This document shows, piece after piece, positions 14,485 through 23,876 of a stretch of 64,000 nucleotides of DNA. Made by a program: the position numbers and the translations under genes. The notes under the pieces were generated by a model that was not told the origin of the DNA, did not search any database, and saw only the letters and a program-made list of their open reading frames with translations. Origin of the DNA: Xanthobacteraceae bacterium (GTDB lineage Bacteria; Pseudomonadota; Alphaproteobacteria; Rhizobiales; Xanthobacteraceae); the NCBI GenBank assembly GCA_022844205.1, contig JALHMF010000002.1, positions 186,001 to 250,000 of the forward strand. The letters are read 5' to 3'. Numbering within the stretch: position 1 is the stretch's first letter; every line of letters starts with the position of its first letter.

Positions 14485-14883
14485 TCAGCCTCGCAACGTC
14501 AAGCCGAGAATCCAGACCATCACCGTGAGCGAGATCGATCCGACCATGGTCGCCCAGGCGGAGAACTCGCGCTCGGCCGGGCCAAGGCCACGGCCCGTAT
14601 CCCACACGAGATGCCGGATGCCGCCCAGCATATGATGGATCAGCGCCCACGAATAACCGAACAGCATCAGCTGCCCGAACCAGGTGTCGAAGAAACTGTT
14701 GAGCGCTTCGAACCCGCGCGACGTCGCCGCCGCAAACAGCCACCAGACGAACAGGATGGTTCCGAAATAGAGTGCGGCGCCGGTGATCCGGTGCAGGATC
14801 GACATCGCCATCGTCATCGTCAGGCGATAGACCTGCAGATGCGGGGAAAGCGGCCTCGGATTTCGGGTTCGTATTTCCGCCAC
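14485..14883 (-). CDS. sdhC: Succinate dehydrogenase cytochrome b556 subunit
   Basis: The first gene of sdhCDAB. The 132 residues carry RPLSPHLQVYRL at the N terminus, SILHRITG in the quinone-site helix, and HHMLGGIRHLVWD, whose histidine is the haem b ligand in the family. Three transmembrane helices are apparent. The start is GTG 14883. The divergent LysR gene begins 184 bases away, so the shared spacer should hold both promoters. Confidence 0.95.
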   Translation of the reverse strand: MAEIRTRNPRPLSPHLQVYRLTMTMAMSILHRITGAALYFGTILFVWWLFAAATSRGFEALNSFFDTWFGQLMLFGYSWALIHHMLGGIRHLVWDTGRGLGPAEREFSAWATMVGSISLTVMVWILGLTLRG

Positions 14884-15037
14884 TCGCTCGTCTCCGGGTG
14901 CGCGTCTGCGCAGATGCTACGACAAGGCCGGGAACGTGGGTGGAAAATGGCGTATTTCCACGCTTTCCGGTCTATACTTCGCGAATGGCGAAAGAATACC
15001 GCTCAATTTATTTATTACAATTACTGTTTGGCGTAGC

Positions 15038-15062
15038 ATTCCTTCGCGATATACGAAGGAAT
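15038..15062. promoter_or_regulatory. Perfect palindrome overlapping the LysR gene's ribosome-binding site
   Basis: Nine-base arms ATTCCTTCG (15038-15046) and CGAAGGAAT (15054-15062) flank the 7-base spacer CGATATA. This dyad fits a LysR-type operator (it contains a T-N11-A framework), and its right arm also contains the GAAGGA Shine-Dalgarno of the gene starting at 15067. Either DNA-level autoregulation or RNA hairpin sequestration of the ribosome site is possible. Confidence 0.55.
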
Positions 15063-15066
15063 CGCC

Positions 15067-15954
15067 ATGCGGTTCGACCTCGCCGACCTCAGCCTGTTTC
15101 GTGACATCGTCGAAGCGGGCAGCATTACCCACGGGGCCCAGCGCGCCAATCTAGCGCTGGCAGCAGCCAGCACGCGCATCCGCAATATGGAAGATGCGCT
15201 CGGCGCGGAACTGCTCGTTCGCTCGCGGCAGGGCGTGTCGCCAACCCCCGCCGGCAGGACTCTGTTGCAACACGCCCGCACAATCCTCGGCCAGGCCGAG
15301 CGCTTGCGTGAGGACCTTGGCGCTTACGCCGGCGGCCTCGCGGGGCATGTCCGCGTGCTCTCCAACACCAACGCATTGACGGAATTCCTGCCGGATTCAC
15401 TCAGTTCGTTTCTCGCTTCGCACCCGACCGTCAGCATCGATCTGGAAGAGCGGTTGAGCGATGAAATCGTCGGCCTGATCGCGGAGGGAGTGGCCGACCT
15501 CGGCATCGTCGCGGGCACCGTCGATACCGGCTCGCTCGAAACCTATCCGTTCCGCCGCGATCGCTTCGTGCTCGTGGTTGCGGAAGACAATCCGATGGCG
15601 GAACGCACCAAGGTTGAATTCGGCAGCGTCCTTGACCGCGACTTCGTAGGACTTGACCGCTCCAGCGCCTTGCAGCGCTTCCTTGCCGACAAGGCCGCCC
15701 GCATCGGGCGGCCTCTGCGGCTGAGAATTCAGTTGCGCAGTTTCGATGCGGTCTGCCGCATGGTGGAGGCCGGCGTCGGCATCGGGATCGTGCCGGAGAC
15801 AACCGCCCGCCGCGCGGAGCGCGCGATGCACATCGTGGCGGTGCCGCTCGCCGATGCCTGGGCCGTGCGCGATCTCACGATCGTCACCCGAAAATTCGAG
15901 GAACTACCGCCCTATGCGCGCGAGCTTGTGACGCATCTCCGCGCCGGGGCGTAA
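15067..15954 (+). CDS. LysR-family transcriptional regulator
   Basis: A 295-residue LTTR. The N-terminal winged helix-turn-helix spans about residues 1-60 (LSLFRDIVEAGSITHGAQRANLALAAASTRIRNME) and is followed by the linker helix. A two-lobed periplasmic-binding-protein-like effector domain starts at about residue 90. It is divergent from sdhCDAB, the usual LTTR geometry, so sdh control is conceivable but unproven. The next gene starts 20 bases downstream on the same strand. A palindrome covers its ribosome-binding site. Confidence 0.92.
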   Translation: MRFDLADLSLFRDIVEAGSITHGAQRANLALAAASTRIRNMEDALGAELLVRSRQGVSPTPAGRTLLQHARTILGQAERLREDLGAYAGGLAGHVRVLSNTNALTEFLPDSLSSFLASHPTVSIDLEERLSDEIVGLIAEGVADLGIVAGTVDTGSLETYPFRRDRFVLVVAEDNPMAERTKVEFGSVLDRDFVGLDRSSALQRFLADKAARIGRPLRLRIQLRSFDAVCRMVEAGVGIGIVPETTARRAERAMHIVAVPLADAWAVRDLTIVTRKFEELPPYARELVTHLRAGA

Positions 15955-15973
15955 ATCTGTTATATTATTCCCG

Positions 15974-16945
15974 ATGCAACGAACTTTCGCTCGCAAGCTC
16001 GCTGCGGCATTTCTTTTGCTGGCTGGGATTGTTTTTCTCCCGGTGAAACCGGTCTCGGCCGCATCCGAGGTCCGGAGCCTCTACGTCGGCGGCGAGAACC
16101 GCAGCTATCGCGTTTTTATTCCATCCACCCTTCGCGGCGGCCGCGTGCCTGTCGTCATCGCGCTGCATGGCGCTGCACAGACCGCCGCCGAATTCGAGCT
16201 GGATTTCGGCATCAACCGCATCGCCGAACGCGAGCAGTTCGTGGCCGTCTATCCCGAAGGGCAAAACCGCGTTTGGGAAGACGACCGCCCGGGGATCATC
16301 CGGCTGGAATTCGCCTTCCGACCCGGCAACGACGTTGCATTTCTGCGCGGCTTGACGCGCTCCTTGATCCACGAAGGTCTCGCCGACCCGGACCGGATTT
16401 ACCTGACCGGCCTCTCGATGGGCGGTTTCATGACCGCGAAAATGGCGTGCCTGCATTCGGAACTGTTCACCGCCATCGCAATCATTGCGGCGACGGCGCC
16501 GGAAAGGTACAGGCAAACCTGCCGCCCGTTGCGGGCGCCGCCCGCACTCGTCATGCACGGCACGCTCGATCCGATCAGTTCCTGGTTCGGCATGGCCATG
16601 CCCGGCGCGCCGTTGATGTCCGCGCTCGATACGGCCAGATTCTACGCGCAGCTTGCCGGCTGCATGAATTCAGCCGACATCGGCATCCCGACGCGCGATG
16701 GCAGCTTGCCGAGCGTCACCGTCCGGCAATGGACGCTGTGCAGGGACGGGGCGGCGGTCGAGCTTTACCAGATCAAGGGTGGCGGCCACATGCCGCCCTC
16801 GTATCAGCCCGGCCGGGGTGAAACCTTCGTTTCAATTTTTCTTGGCGAGCGCAGCCACGCCATCGACGCGGCGGAAGAAATCTGGCGCTTCTTCCGCCAG
16901 TTCAGCATGACCGGCTTCGATCAGCGCGGCATCAACGCCCAGTAA
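15974..16945 (+). CDS. Secreted PHB-depolymerase/feruloyl-esterase-like hydrolase
   Basis: A 323-residue alpha/beta hydrolase of the LpqC/CE1 esterase group. It has a Sec signal peptide (hydrophobic residues about 9-27, ending near VSAASE) and the oxyanion strand VIALHGAAQ. The nucleophile elbow is GLSMGG, followed by an acidic residue in HGTLDP and the catalytic histidine in GGGHMPP. It probably acts outside the cytoplasm on an ester polymer or aromatic ester; the substrate is not deducible. Its 3' end overlaps the convergent MaoC gene by 25 bases. Confidence 0.85.
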   Translation: MQRTFARKLAAAFLLLAGIVFLPVKPVSAASEVRSLYVGGENRSYRVFIPSTLRGGRVPVVIALHGAAQTAAEFELDFGINRIAEREQFVAVYPEGQNRVWEDDRPGIIRLEFAFRPGNDVAFLRGLTRSLIHEGLADPDRIYLTGLSMGGFMTAKMACLHSELFTAIAIIAATAPERYRQTCRPLRAPPALVMHGTLDPISSWFGMAMPGAPLMSALDTARFYAQLAGCMNSADIGIPTRDGSLPSVTVRQWTLCRDGAAVELYQIKGGGHMPPSYQPGRGETFVSIFLGERSHAIDAAEEIWRFFRQFSMTGFDQRGINAQ

Positions 16946-17964
16946 TCGATCTCCAGAATGACGGCGGGATCATATTCCTCGTCGTGTTTGTAGGGATAAT
17001 CGAGACAAGGGCGGTTTTTGGTCGCGATCGTGCGAAGGCGAAGCGCGCCCAGTTCCTTTCGAGATGGCAGCGGTTGCACATCGAGCACTTCCGTCCATGC
17101 GAAGACCGTATCGCCGCCAAAGAGCGGCGCGACATGCCGTCCGGAATTGACGGCTGCAAGATGAAACGCATTGGCGAGGCCGTTAAAGCTGAGCGAACGG
17201 GCGAGCGAGATCGCATGTCCGCCGTAAATCAGGCGGCGGCCATATTTTCCGGCCGCTTCCGCCCACTGGTTGAAATGAATGCGTGCGGGATTCTGATAGA
17301 GCCGCGTCGCCATCTGGTGCTCGGCTTCCTCGACCGTAACGCCATCGACGTGATCGATGCGGTCGCCAGGCTGGAAATCGCCAAGCCGTTGCGGACTGCC
17401 GGCCAGCGCGAAATCGTATTTGGATATGTCGAGCGCGGGGATAGTCGTGGCCAAATCCGCCGGCTGAATATGCGAGGGCAGCACCGGCACCAGCGGCTCC
17501 GGTGCCGGGCTCGACTCATGCTTTTTCCGCACCATCACCCAGCGCACATAGTCCACGATCTCGGTGCCGTCCTGCTTGAAGCCGGTGGAGCGGACATAGA
17601 CGACGCCCGACTGCCGGTTCGAGGTCTCGCGCAGGCCGATCACTTCCGAGACCGCATAGATCGTGTCGCCCGGATAAACCGGTGCCAGAATGCGCGCGGC
17701 AGCGTAACCGAGATTGGCGACCGCATTGAGCGAAATATCGGGAACGGTCTTTCCGAATACGATGTGGAAGACAAGAAAATCGTCGAGTGGCGCTTTCGGG
17801 TATCCGATCGCCCGCGCGAATTCGTCGGACGATTGAACCGCAAAACGCGAACCGAACAGCGCGTTGTAAAGCGCCACATCGCCCGTGGTCACCGTGCGCG
17901 GGGTCGCGTGCCGGATCACCTGCCCGTTGTGAAAATCCTCGAAATAATTGCCAAGCCCGTTCAT
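16921..17964 (-). CDS. MaoC-type enoyl-CoA hydratase, probably mesaconyl-CoA hydratase
   Basis: A 347-residue protein with two hot-dog domains. The MaoC signature regions are in the N-terminal half (APVYPGDTIYAVSEV) and again in the C-terminal half (IYGGHAISLARSLSF). Its length, double-domain form and coupling to a CoA-ester lyase match mesaconyl-CoA (beta-methylmalyl-CoA) hydratases of the ethylmalonyl-CoA pathway, but substrate assignment is inference. ATG 17964 overlaps the stop of the upstream lyase gene by four bases (ATGA), showing translational coupling. Confidence 0.8.
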   Translation of the reverse strand: MNGLGNYFEDFHNGQVIRHATPRTVTTGDVALYNALFGSRFAVQSSDEFARAIGYPKAPLDDFLVFHIVFGKTVPDISLNAVANLGYAAARILAPVYPGDTIYAVSEVIGLRETSNRQSGVVYVRSTGFKQDGTEIVDYVRWVMVRKKHESSPAPEPLVPVLPSHIQPADLATTIPALDISKYDFALAGSPQRLGDFQPGDRIDHVDGVTVEEAEHQMATRLYQNPARIHFNQWAEAAGKYGRRLIYGGHAISLARSLSFNGLANAFHLAAVNSGRHVAPLFGGDTVFAWTEVLDVQPLPSRKELGALRLRTIATKNRPCLDYPYKHDEEYDPAVILEIDYWALMPR

Positions 17965-18854
17965 GACTTTTTTCCGGAGCACGCGGAGATCGCTTCGGAC
18001 AATGCCACGGTGCGGGCCGCGATTTCCGCGTGCAGCCGCTCCACCATGCGCCCTTCATGGGCGATGGCCCCCTTGCCGCGATTTTCCGGCAACTCGAACA
18101 GCGCGATGATTCCCTTTGCCTGCGCCACTTCTTCGGGGCCGGGCGAAAACACTTCGTTGCACGGCTCGATCTGCTTTGGATGGATCAAGGTCTTGCCGTC
18201 GAAGCCAAGCTCCCGTGCTTCCCGACATTCGCGCGCGAAGCCTTCGGAGTCTTCGATATTGTTATAAACGCCATCGATCACGTCGATACCGAAGGCGCGG
18301 GCCGCGAAAATCGCCGAAGTGAGCGCCGGCAGCATCGGCAATCGTCCGGGCACGATGGCGGTTCGGGTTTCGCGTGCGATGTCGTTGGTGCCGAGGATAA
18401 ACGCTATCAGTCGTGTTACCGGCTCCTGCGACACGGCGGCGATCTCGCGGATGTTCAGGATCGAGAGCGGCGTCTCGATCATCGCCCAGACGGCGACGCT
18501 CTCTGGCGCGCCAAGTTCGGAGAGAAACTTTCCGATCAGCCGCAATTGCTGAGGCGAGGAAACTTTCGGCACCAGCACCGCGTCCGGTTTCGCAGCCGCG
18601 GCCGCGGCGAGATCCTCAGCGCCGTATGATGTGTCCAGCGCATTGATACGAATGGCGACCTCGCGCGGTCCGAACCCGCCCGCCCGCACCGCGTCCGTCA
18701 CTTGCTTGCGCGCGGCAAACTTCGCCTCCGGTGCGACCGCATCTTCCAGATCGAGAATGAGTGCATCCGCCGGAAGCGTTTTGGCTTTCTCAAGCGCCCG
18801 CGCATTGGAGCCGGGCATATAGAGAACGCTGCGGCGCGGGCGGATGGAAAGCAT
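17961..18854 (-). CDS. CoA-ester lyase of the CitE/malyl-CoA lyase family
   Basis: A 297-residue HpcH/HpaI-type TIM-barrel enzyme. It has the N-terminal RSVLYMPGSNARALEKA CoA-loop, LDLEDAV with the Mg-binding acidic residues, and GKTLIHPKQIE near the C terminus. Family members cleave or form malyl-CoA, beta-methylmalyl-CoA, citramalyl-CoA or citryl-CoA; some hydrolyse malyl-CoA. With the coupled MaoC hydratase, a beta-methylmalyl-CoA/mesaconyl-CoA step is the best guess. It diverges from the carbonic anhydrase gene. Confidence 0.85.
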   Translation of the reverse strand: MLSIRPRRSVLYMPGSNARALEKAKTLPADALILDLEDAVAPEAKFAARKQVTDAVRAGGFGPREVAIRINALDTSYGAEDLAAAAAAKPDAVLVPKVSSPQQLRLIGKFLSELGAPESVAVWAMIETPLSILNIREIAAVSQEPVTRLIAFILGTNDIARETRTAIVPGRLPMLPALTSAIFAARAFGIDVIDGVYNNIEDSEGFARECREARELGFDGKTLIHPKQIEPCNEVFSPGPEEVAQAKGIIALFELPENRGKGAIAHEGRMVERLHAEIAARTVALSEAISACSGKKS

Positions 18855-18921
18855 AAAGGCAAACTAGCCTTCGCTGGTATCTCATGCCAAGACTCCACAC
18901 GAATAACGCCATTCGTCAGTT

Positions 18922-19608
18922 GTGGAGCATTGCTTGCAGTTTCCAGAACGCCTTGTCGAAGGCTACCGCCAGTTCCTGGGCGAGCGGCTGCCCGCGGAGC
19001 AGGATCGCTATAAGAAGCTGGCGCAGGCCGGGCAGAAACCGGAAGTCATGGTGATCGGCTGCTGCGACAGCCGCGTATCGCCGGAAGTGATTTTCGACGC
19101 GGCACCGGGAGAACTCTTCGTCGCCCGCAACGTGGCCAATCTCGTTCCGCCCTATTCGCCTGACGGCGCGCAGCGCGCGGTTTCAGCGGCACTCGAATTC
19201 GCCGTGCAGGCACTTCGCGTGAAACACATCGTTGTGCTCGGCCACGCGCAATGCGGCGGCATCAGCGCCTTCACCGAGCCTGGCGAGCCGTTATCTCCGG
19301 GCGATTTCATCGGCAACTGGATGAAGCTGATCGAGCCGGCGGCAAACTCGATCCCGCCGCGCCAGCCGGATGAAACGCGCGAGCAGTATCTCACACGGCT
19401 CGAACAGGCCTCGCTCGTGAAGACGCTCGACAACCTGATGACGTTTCCCTGCGTGAACATTCTCGCGGGCCGGGGAAAGCTCCAGCTGCACGCCGCCTAT
19501 TTCGGCGTGACGAACGGCACCCTGCTTGTGTACGAGCGCGAGAGCGGAAAATTCATGCCTGTCGCCGCACACGAACACGCGGCGGCGATGGCAACGCCGA
19601 GGTTTTAG
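18922..19608 (+). CDS. Beta-class carbonic anhydrase
   Basis: Interconverts CO2 and bicarbonate in the cytoplasm. The 228-residue form has the zinc ligands and Asp-Arg dyad in CCDSR (about residues 47-51) and the second zinc site in HAQCGG (about 107-112). The longest start is GTG 18922, which has a weak ribosome site. TTG 18934 has GGAG six bases upstream and may be the true start, removing four residues. It is divergent from the CoA-ester lyase operon. Confidence 0.95.
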   Translation: MEHCLQFPERLVEGYRQFLGERLPAEQDRYKKLAQAGQKPEVMVIGCCDSRVSPEVIFDAAPGELFVARNVANLVPPYSPDGAQRAVSAALEFAVQALRVKHIVVLGHAQCGGISAFTEPGEPLSPGDFIGNWMKLIEPAANSIPPRQPDETREQYLTRLEQASLVKTLDNLMTFPCVNILAGRGKLQLHAAYFGVTNGTLLVYERESGKFMPVAAHEHAAAMATPRF

Positions 19609-19619
19609 CAAAACGTCTT

Positions 19620-19740
19620 CCCGGCCAAGTGAGCCCGCTGTGGCGGGCGAACGCGAGCCGGGATCGTCCAAACATTAAGTATCTGAAGGCGATCCCGGCT
19701 CTCATGCCGCTCTGCGGCATTCGGCCGGGATGACGTGTTG
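19620..19740. repeat. Palindromic repeat between convergent carbonic anhydrase and asd
   Basis: The whole 134-base spacer between two tail-to-tail genes is a repeat of the GATCCCGG...CCGGGAT(GAC) type. It includes a perfect hairpin at 19704-19710 with 19714-19720 (ATGCCGC, loop TCT). No clean T-tract follows any stem, but the location suggests it could act in transcript ending for both genes. Confidence 0.6.
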
Positions 19741-19742
19741 GA

Positions 19743-20777
<1,035 letters not shown>

Positions 20778-20872
20778 CGTTGACTCTCCGCAGAGATTTC
20801 GCCGCGGCAACCCCGCGCGCGAAACCGAAACGCAGCGGCTTCTACGCGAGAAGCAGGCATCTCGCAACGCCG

Positions 20873-21793
20873 ATGTCAGGGGAGCGGCTGCCGGTGCCCG
20901 ATCGCGACTTTCTTCAGCTATGGCAGGAACGCCTGTCCCATGCGGGCTACCGCATGGTCGAGGCGATTTTCCGTTGCATCGATCACATGGCGGCCTTGCG
21001 CGACCGGGTGCCCCGCCGCCCGAACATGCCCGGCTCGACGGCACTCGCCTACGGCTCGGTCGGGATCATGGCGGTGATGCTCTACAGCAACCTCGTCACC
21101 TTCACGACACCGCCCGTGCTCGGCCAGATCGAGGCGCAGAAACCCGCGAGCCCGTGGGTGGAAATCACCCGCATGCACGGCGCGTTCGCGCTCGAAGCGC
21201 CGCAGCTCGAAGGGCTTGAGCAGAAATATATCGTTCGCCGTCACAAGGAAGGCGGCGGCCGCAAGGATTATCTGACATTCGGCAACCCGTCTGAAAACGG
21301 CGCCTATGTGCGCGTGGCGCTCTATCGCCCCGGCGGCGAAGCACCGCTTGAACTCGACGCACTGGAGGCGGTCACCGCCGTCGCGTCGGAATCCGCGATC
21401 GATGCCGAACTGCTCGAAACCCCGAACCGGCTCAACACCAAATTCGGCCCGCTCTCGGTAATCGAGATGAACGTGAAGGGCGCCGACGGAAACCGGAATT
21501 GCGTCGCGGTCGCCAACGCCTGGTCCGATGCTCAGCTCGGGCTTATCGCCTGGTGGTGCAACGGAGGCCCGGAACTCGTGGCGCACGGTACGCTCGCCTG
21601 CGTGCTGGATCGTTTGTCATTGATGAGCGCCGGCGGGGACGAGCGTCTGGCGAATCTTTTTGCCAAGGCTGAACTGAAGCGCGGCAACTGCGGCACCCAG
21701 AGCGCACTGGTCAGCCCGACGCTAAAACATTCGTCCGACTGGCTGAGTTCGAAGCCCGATCCGAAACTGCGCGGCCGCGTAGCGGGGCGCTGA
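20873..21793 (+). CDS. Unrecognised single-pass membrane protein
   Basis: I do not recognise a family. From ATG 20873 the protein has 306 residues: a charged N-terminal region of about 54 residues, one transmembrane helix at about 55-78 (STALAYGSVGIMAVMLYSNL), and a globular C-terminal domain with strands and cysteines (NRNCVAVANAW, AWWCNGG, LACVLDR, GNCGTQ). That suggests an extracytoplasmic domain with possible disulfides. The frame is open 31 codons further upstream into the asd promoter region; MSGERLPVPD is the more plausible start. Confidence 0.75.
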   Translation: MSGERLPVPDRDFLQLWQERLSHAGYRMVEAIFRCIDHMAALRDRVPRRPNMPGSTALAYGSVGIMAVMLYSNLVTFTTPPVLGQIEAQKPASPWVEITRMHGAFALEAPQLEGLEQKYIVRRHKEGGGRKDYLTFGNPSENGAYVRVALYRPGGEAPLELDALEAVTAVASESAIDAELLETPNRLNTKFGPLSVIEMNVKGADGNRNCVAVANAWSDAQLGLIAWWCNGGPELVAHGTLACVLDRLSLMSAGGDERLANLFAKAELKRGNCGTQSALVSPTLKHSSDWLSSKPDPKLRGRVAGR

Positions 21794-21799
21794 TCGTTG

Positions 21800-21893
21800 T
21801 CATGCTCGGGCTTGTCCCCGGGCATCCCGAACAGGAAACTCTGTGCCAAATGAATCGCGATTGCCGGGTCAAGCCCGGCCATGACGGAACAAC
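21800..21893. repeat. Palindromic repeat between two convergent genes
   Basis: The spacer contains a CATGCTCGGGC...GCCCGGCCATGAC type palindrome, with an inner GGGCTTGTCCCCGGGCAT stem and an outer GCCGGGTCAAGCCCGGC stem. It belongs to the same class as the repeats at 60, 19620 and 34355. It ends at the stop of the cytochrome gene. Confidence 0.55.
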
Positions 21894-22315
21894 TATTTCT
21901 TCAAAAACGGATTCTGCCAGCCTTGTGGCGGGGCTTCTGGAAAAGCCTTCTCCAGATAGTCGAGCAGCGGCTGGCGCTCTTTCTCATCGAGCTTCGCCAT
22001 GCCGTGCCGCTCGCTCATGAAATCAATAATTCCGTCCCAGCGCGGGCGGCTCATGCCTTGCTGCGCGACGAGACCGAAGGCATGGCATGCGGAGCACATG
22101 TAAAAGGCTTCTTCCCGATTGGGAAAATCCGGGAACTGCTCCGGCGTTTCTTCCTTCGGCGTAAAAGCCGGAGATTGCGAAAAGGCAACTGAGTGCGGAT
22201 GAACGCTCACATAGAACGCAACGAAGCCCGCAAATAAGAGACGGACGGCAAAAGCCGCCCGCCCGATTGGTTCAATCGACTCGGACAACTTCTTACCCCA
22301 CCAGAACTGCGACAC
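21893..22315 (-). CDS. Monohaem cytochrome c, probable electron acceptor of sulfite dehydrogenase
   Basis: A 140-residue protein with an N-terminal hydrophobic segment (about residues 20-38, signal or anchor) and one haem-binding CSACH (residues 74-78). A methionine downstream (QQGMSRP) could be the axial ligand. Directly behind the molybdopterin gene, it corresponds to the SorB/SoxD-like acceptor role. The GTG start at 22315 overlaps the upstream gene by 23 bases. A TTG at 22288, four bases past that gene's stop and preceded by GGGG, is an alternative start. Confidence 0.85.
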   Translation of the reverse strand: MSQFWWGKKLSESIEPIGRAAFAVRLLFAGFVAFYVSVHPHSVAFSQSPAFTPKEETPEQFPDFPNREEAFYMCSACHAFGLVAQQGMSRPRWDGIIDFMSERHGMAKLDEKERQPLLDYLEKAFPEAPPQGWQNPFLKK

Positions 22316-23675
22316 GGTGAAACGGATTTGCGCCGTAGCCTTGAGGATTCCAGTACGGCGCCACGTGCGGTTGCATCACGCCGCGCGAGTCGGTCGCCCG
22401 AACCCATACCTCGTGATAGCCATCGGAAGGAAGCTTGACGGCTCCGGTCCAGCGCTGCCAGTCAAATGGATTTTTTTGCGGAGCGAGGTTGGCGCGCTGC
22501 CAGCTCATTCCGTAGTCAACAGATACATCTACCTGACGAACCGTATAGTCGCCCGCCCATGACGCGCCACGGAGATTTACTGACCGGGTACCCGCGGCGA
22601 GTTTGGTGCCGTTAGAAGGTGACGTGATGATGGATCGAACCGGCATCGACTCCAGATCACGGAAGTTGCTCATGTCCGGTTTGTCGCCGGGGACCATGGG
22701 CTTGATCGCCAAGCGATAGGAGGTGCCGCCCATGCCTTGCCCGTCATGTGGTTTGTCACGAAGCCAGATGCGGGTCAGCCACTTGTTGGAAACGGAGCCG
22801 GGCCATCCGGGGATAACGAGGCGCACAGGATATCCGTGAATGTTGGGCAATGGCTTCCCGTTCATGGCCCAGACGATCATGTTGTTGGGATCCATCAACT
22901 TCTTGATGGGCACACCACGGGAAATAGCCGGGCGCGAGGTATCCCCGGAGAGGTGCGGGTCAGCAGCATAGTGACCGCTGAAAATCGCTGAGGGTTTCAC
23001 ACCAGCCATCTTAAGAACGTCAGCGAGTCGGACACCTGTCCACTCGGCTGCGCCCGCGCCACCATTGGTCCACTGGTTACCGCTGGCGCGAGGGCTGTAA
23101 AACGAGCGGCCGTTGCCACCGCATTCGAGTACCATGCGCTGCGTGATGGGTTTGAACTTGGACTTCAGCTCACCGAGTGAAATCTCAATTGGCTTGTTCA
23201 CCTCGCCGTCGATTTTGATCTTCCATTTGTCGCCTTCCTTAGTCTCATCCGGAATTAATCCGTTGTTGCGGATGAAGAACTTGTCGTTCGGTGTCGTGTC
23301 GTCATTCAGCAAATGCTCGGGCGTTTCGGCAACGAGTGGCTTGTCGCCGATGACGACGAGGCCTTTGTCCTTGCCGGGGAAATCCAGCATCACCGGCCCT
23401 TTGGGTGCGGGCGGAGCTGCTGCGGGTGCCGGTGCTGGCGCAGGTGCCGGCGCGGCCCCCTTGTCCTGAGCGAGAGCTGCCGGAATGAAGCCCGACGGAA
23501 TGTTCTGTCCGAATGGAATCGTGCTTCCGACCAGTCCGCCGAGTGCTGCCAATCCGGCACCCTCCAGAAATCCGCGGCGGTCGGGTCCCGGCTTGCGGCC
23601 GAGCACGACGGCATCGGCGCGTTCGGGATCGTCCTTATAAAGTTCCTCAAAGGAACGTTCGATTTTATTGGTCAT
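22293..23675 (-). CDS. Sulfite dehydrogenase-type molybdopterin oxidoreductase
   Basis: A 460-residue SorA/SoxC-like member of the sulfite oxidase family. It has a Tat signal (RRGFLEGAGLAALGG, about residues 33-47) and an Ala/Pro-rich linker (about 75-92). The Mo-cofactor domain has the molybdenum-ligating cysteine in LECGGNG (about 185), and the C terminus is the dimerisation domain. Expected to oxidise sulfite in the periplasm and pass electrons to the cytochrome encoded next. The assignment to SorA rather than SoxC is open: no other sox genes are in the window. Confidence 0.88.
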   Translation of the reverse strand: MTNKIERSFEELYKDDPERADAVVLGRKPGPDRRGFLEGAGLAALGGLVGSTIPFGQNIPSGFIPAALAQDKGAAPAPAPAPAPAAAPPAPKGPVMLDFPGKDKGLVVIGDKPLVAETPEHLLNDDTTPNDKFFIRNNGLIPDETKEGDKWKIKIDGEVNKPIEISLGELKSKFKPITQRMVLECGGNGRSFYSPRASGNQWTNGGAGAAEWTGVRLADVLKMAGVKPSAIFSGHYAADPHLSGDTSRPAISRGVPIKKLMDPNNMIVWAMNGKPLPNIHGYPVRLVIPGWPGSVSNKWLTRIWLRDKPHDGQGMGGTSYRLAIKPMVPGDKPDMSNFRDLESMPVRSIITSPSNGTKLAAGTRSVNLRGASWAGDYTVRQVDVSVDYGMSWQRANLAPQKNPFDWQRWTGAVKLPSDGYHEVWVRATDSRGVMQPHVAPYWNPQGYGANPFHRVAVLVG

Positions 23676-23876
23676 TGGTGCCTCCCATTACACCGCTCGC
23701 GGCGGCTTTTTTTGTTTCGGCGTGGCTCGGTTCACTTGCGGCAAACCGAATATGTAATTGTAGGGCGAGGAACGCCCCGCACTCAACATGCATTGCATCA
23801 TTGCGCAGGAACCACTATTGCCGCAATGCAAAGCGGGTTATCCTGCCCGGAATCGCTGCCACCAATGAGGGTAAAT

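Noticed and set aside
20778-21044. N-terminal extension of asd into the divergent promoter
   Set aside because: The extra 89 residues are Arg/Pro-rich, start without a ribosome site and precede the canonical MGYKVAVVGATG start of the family.
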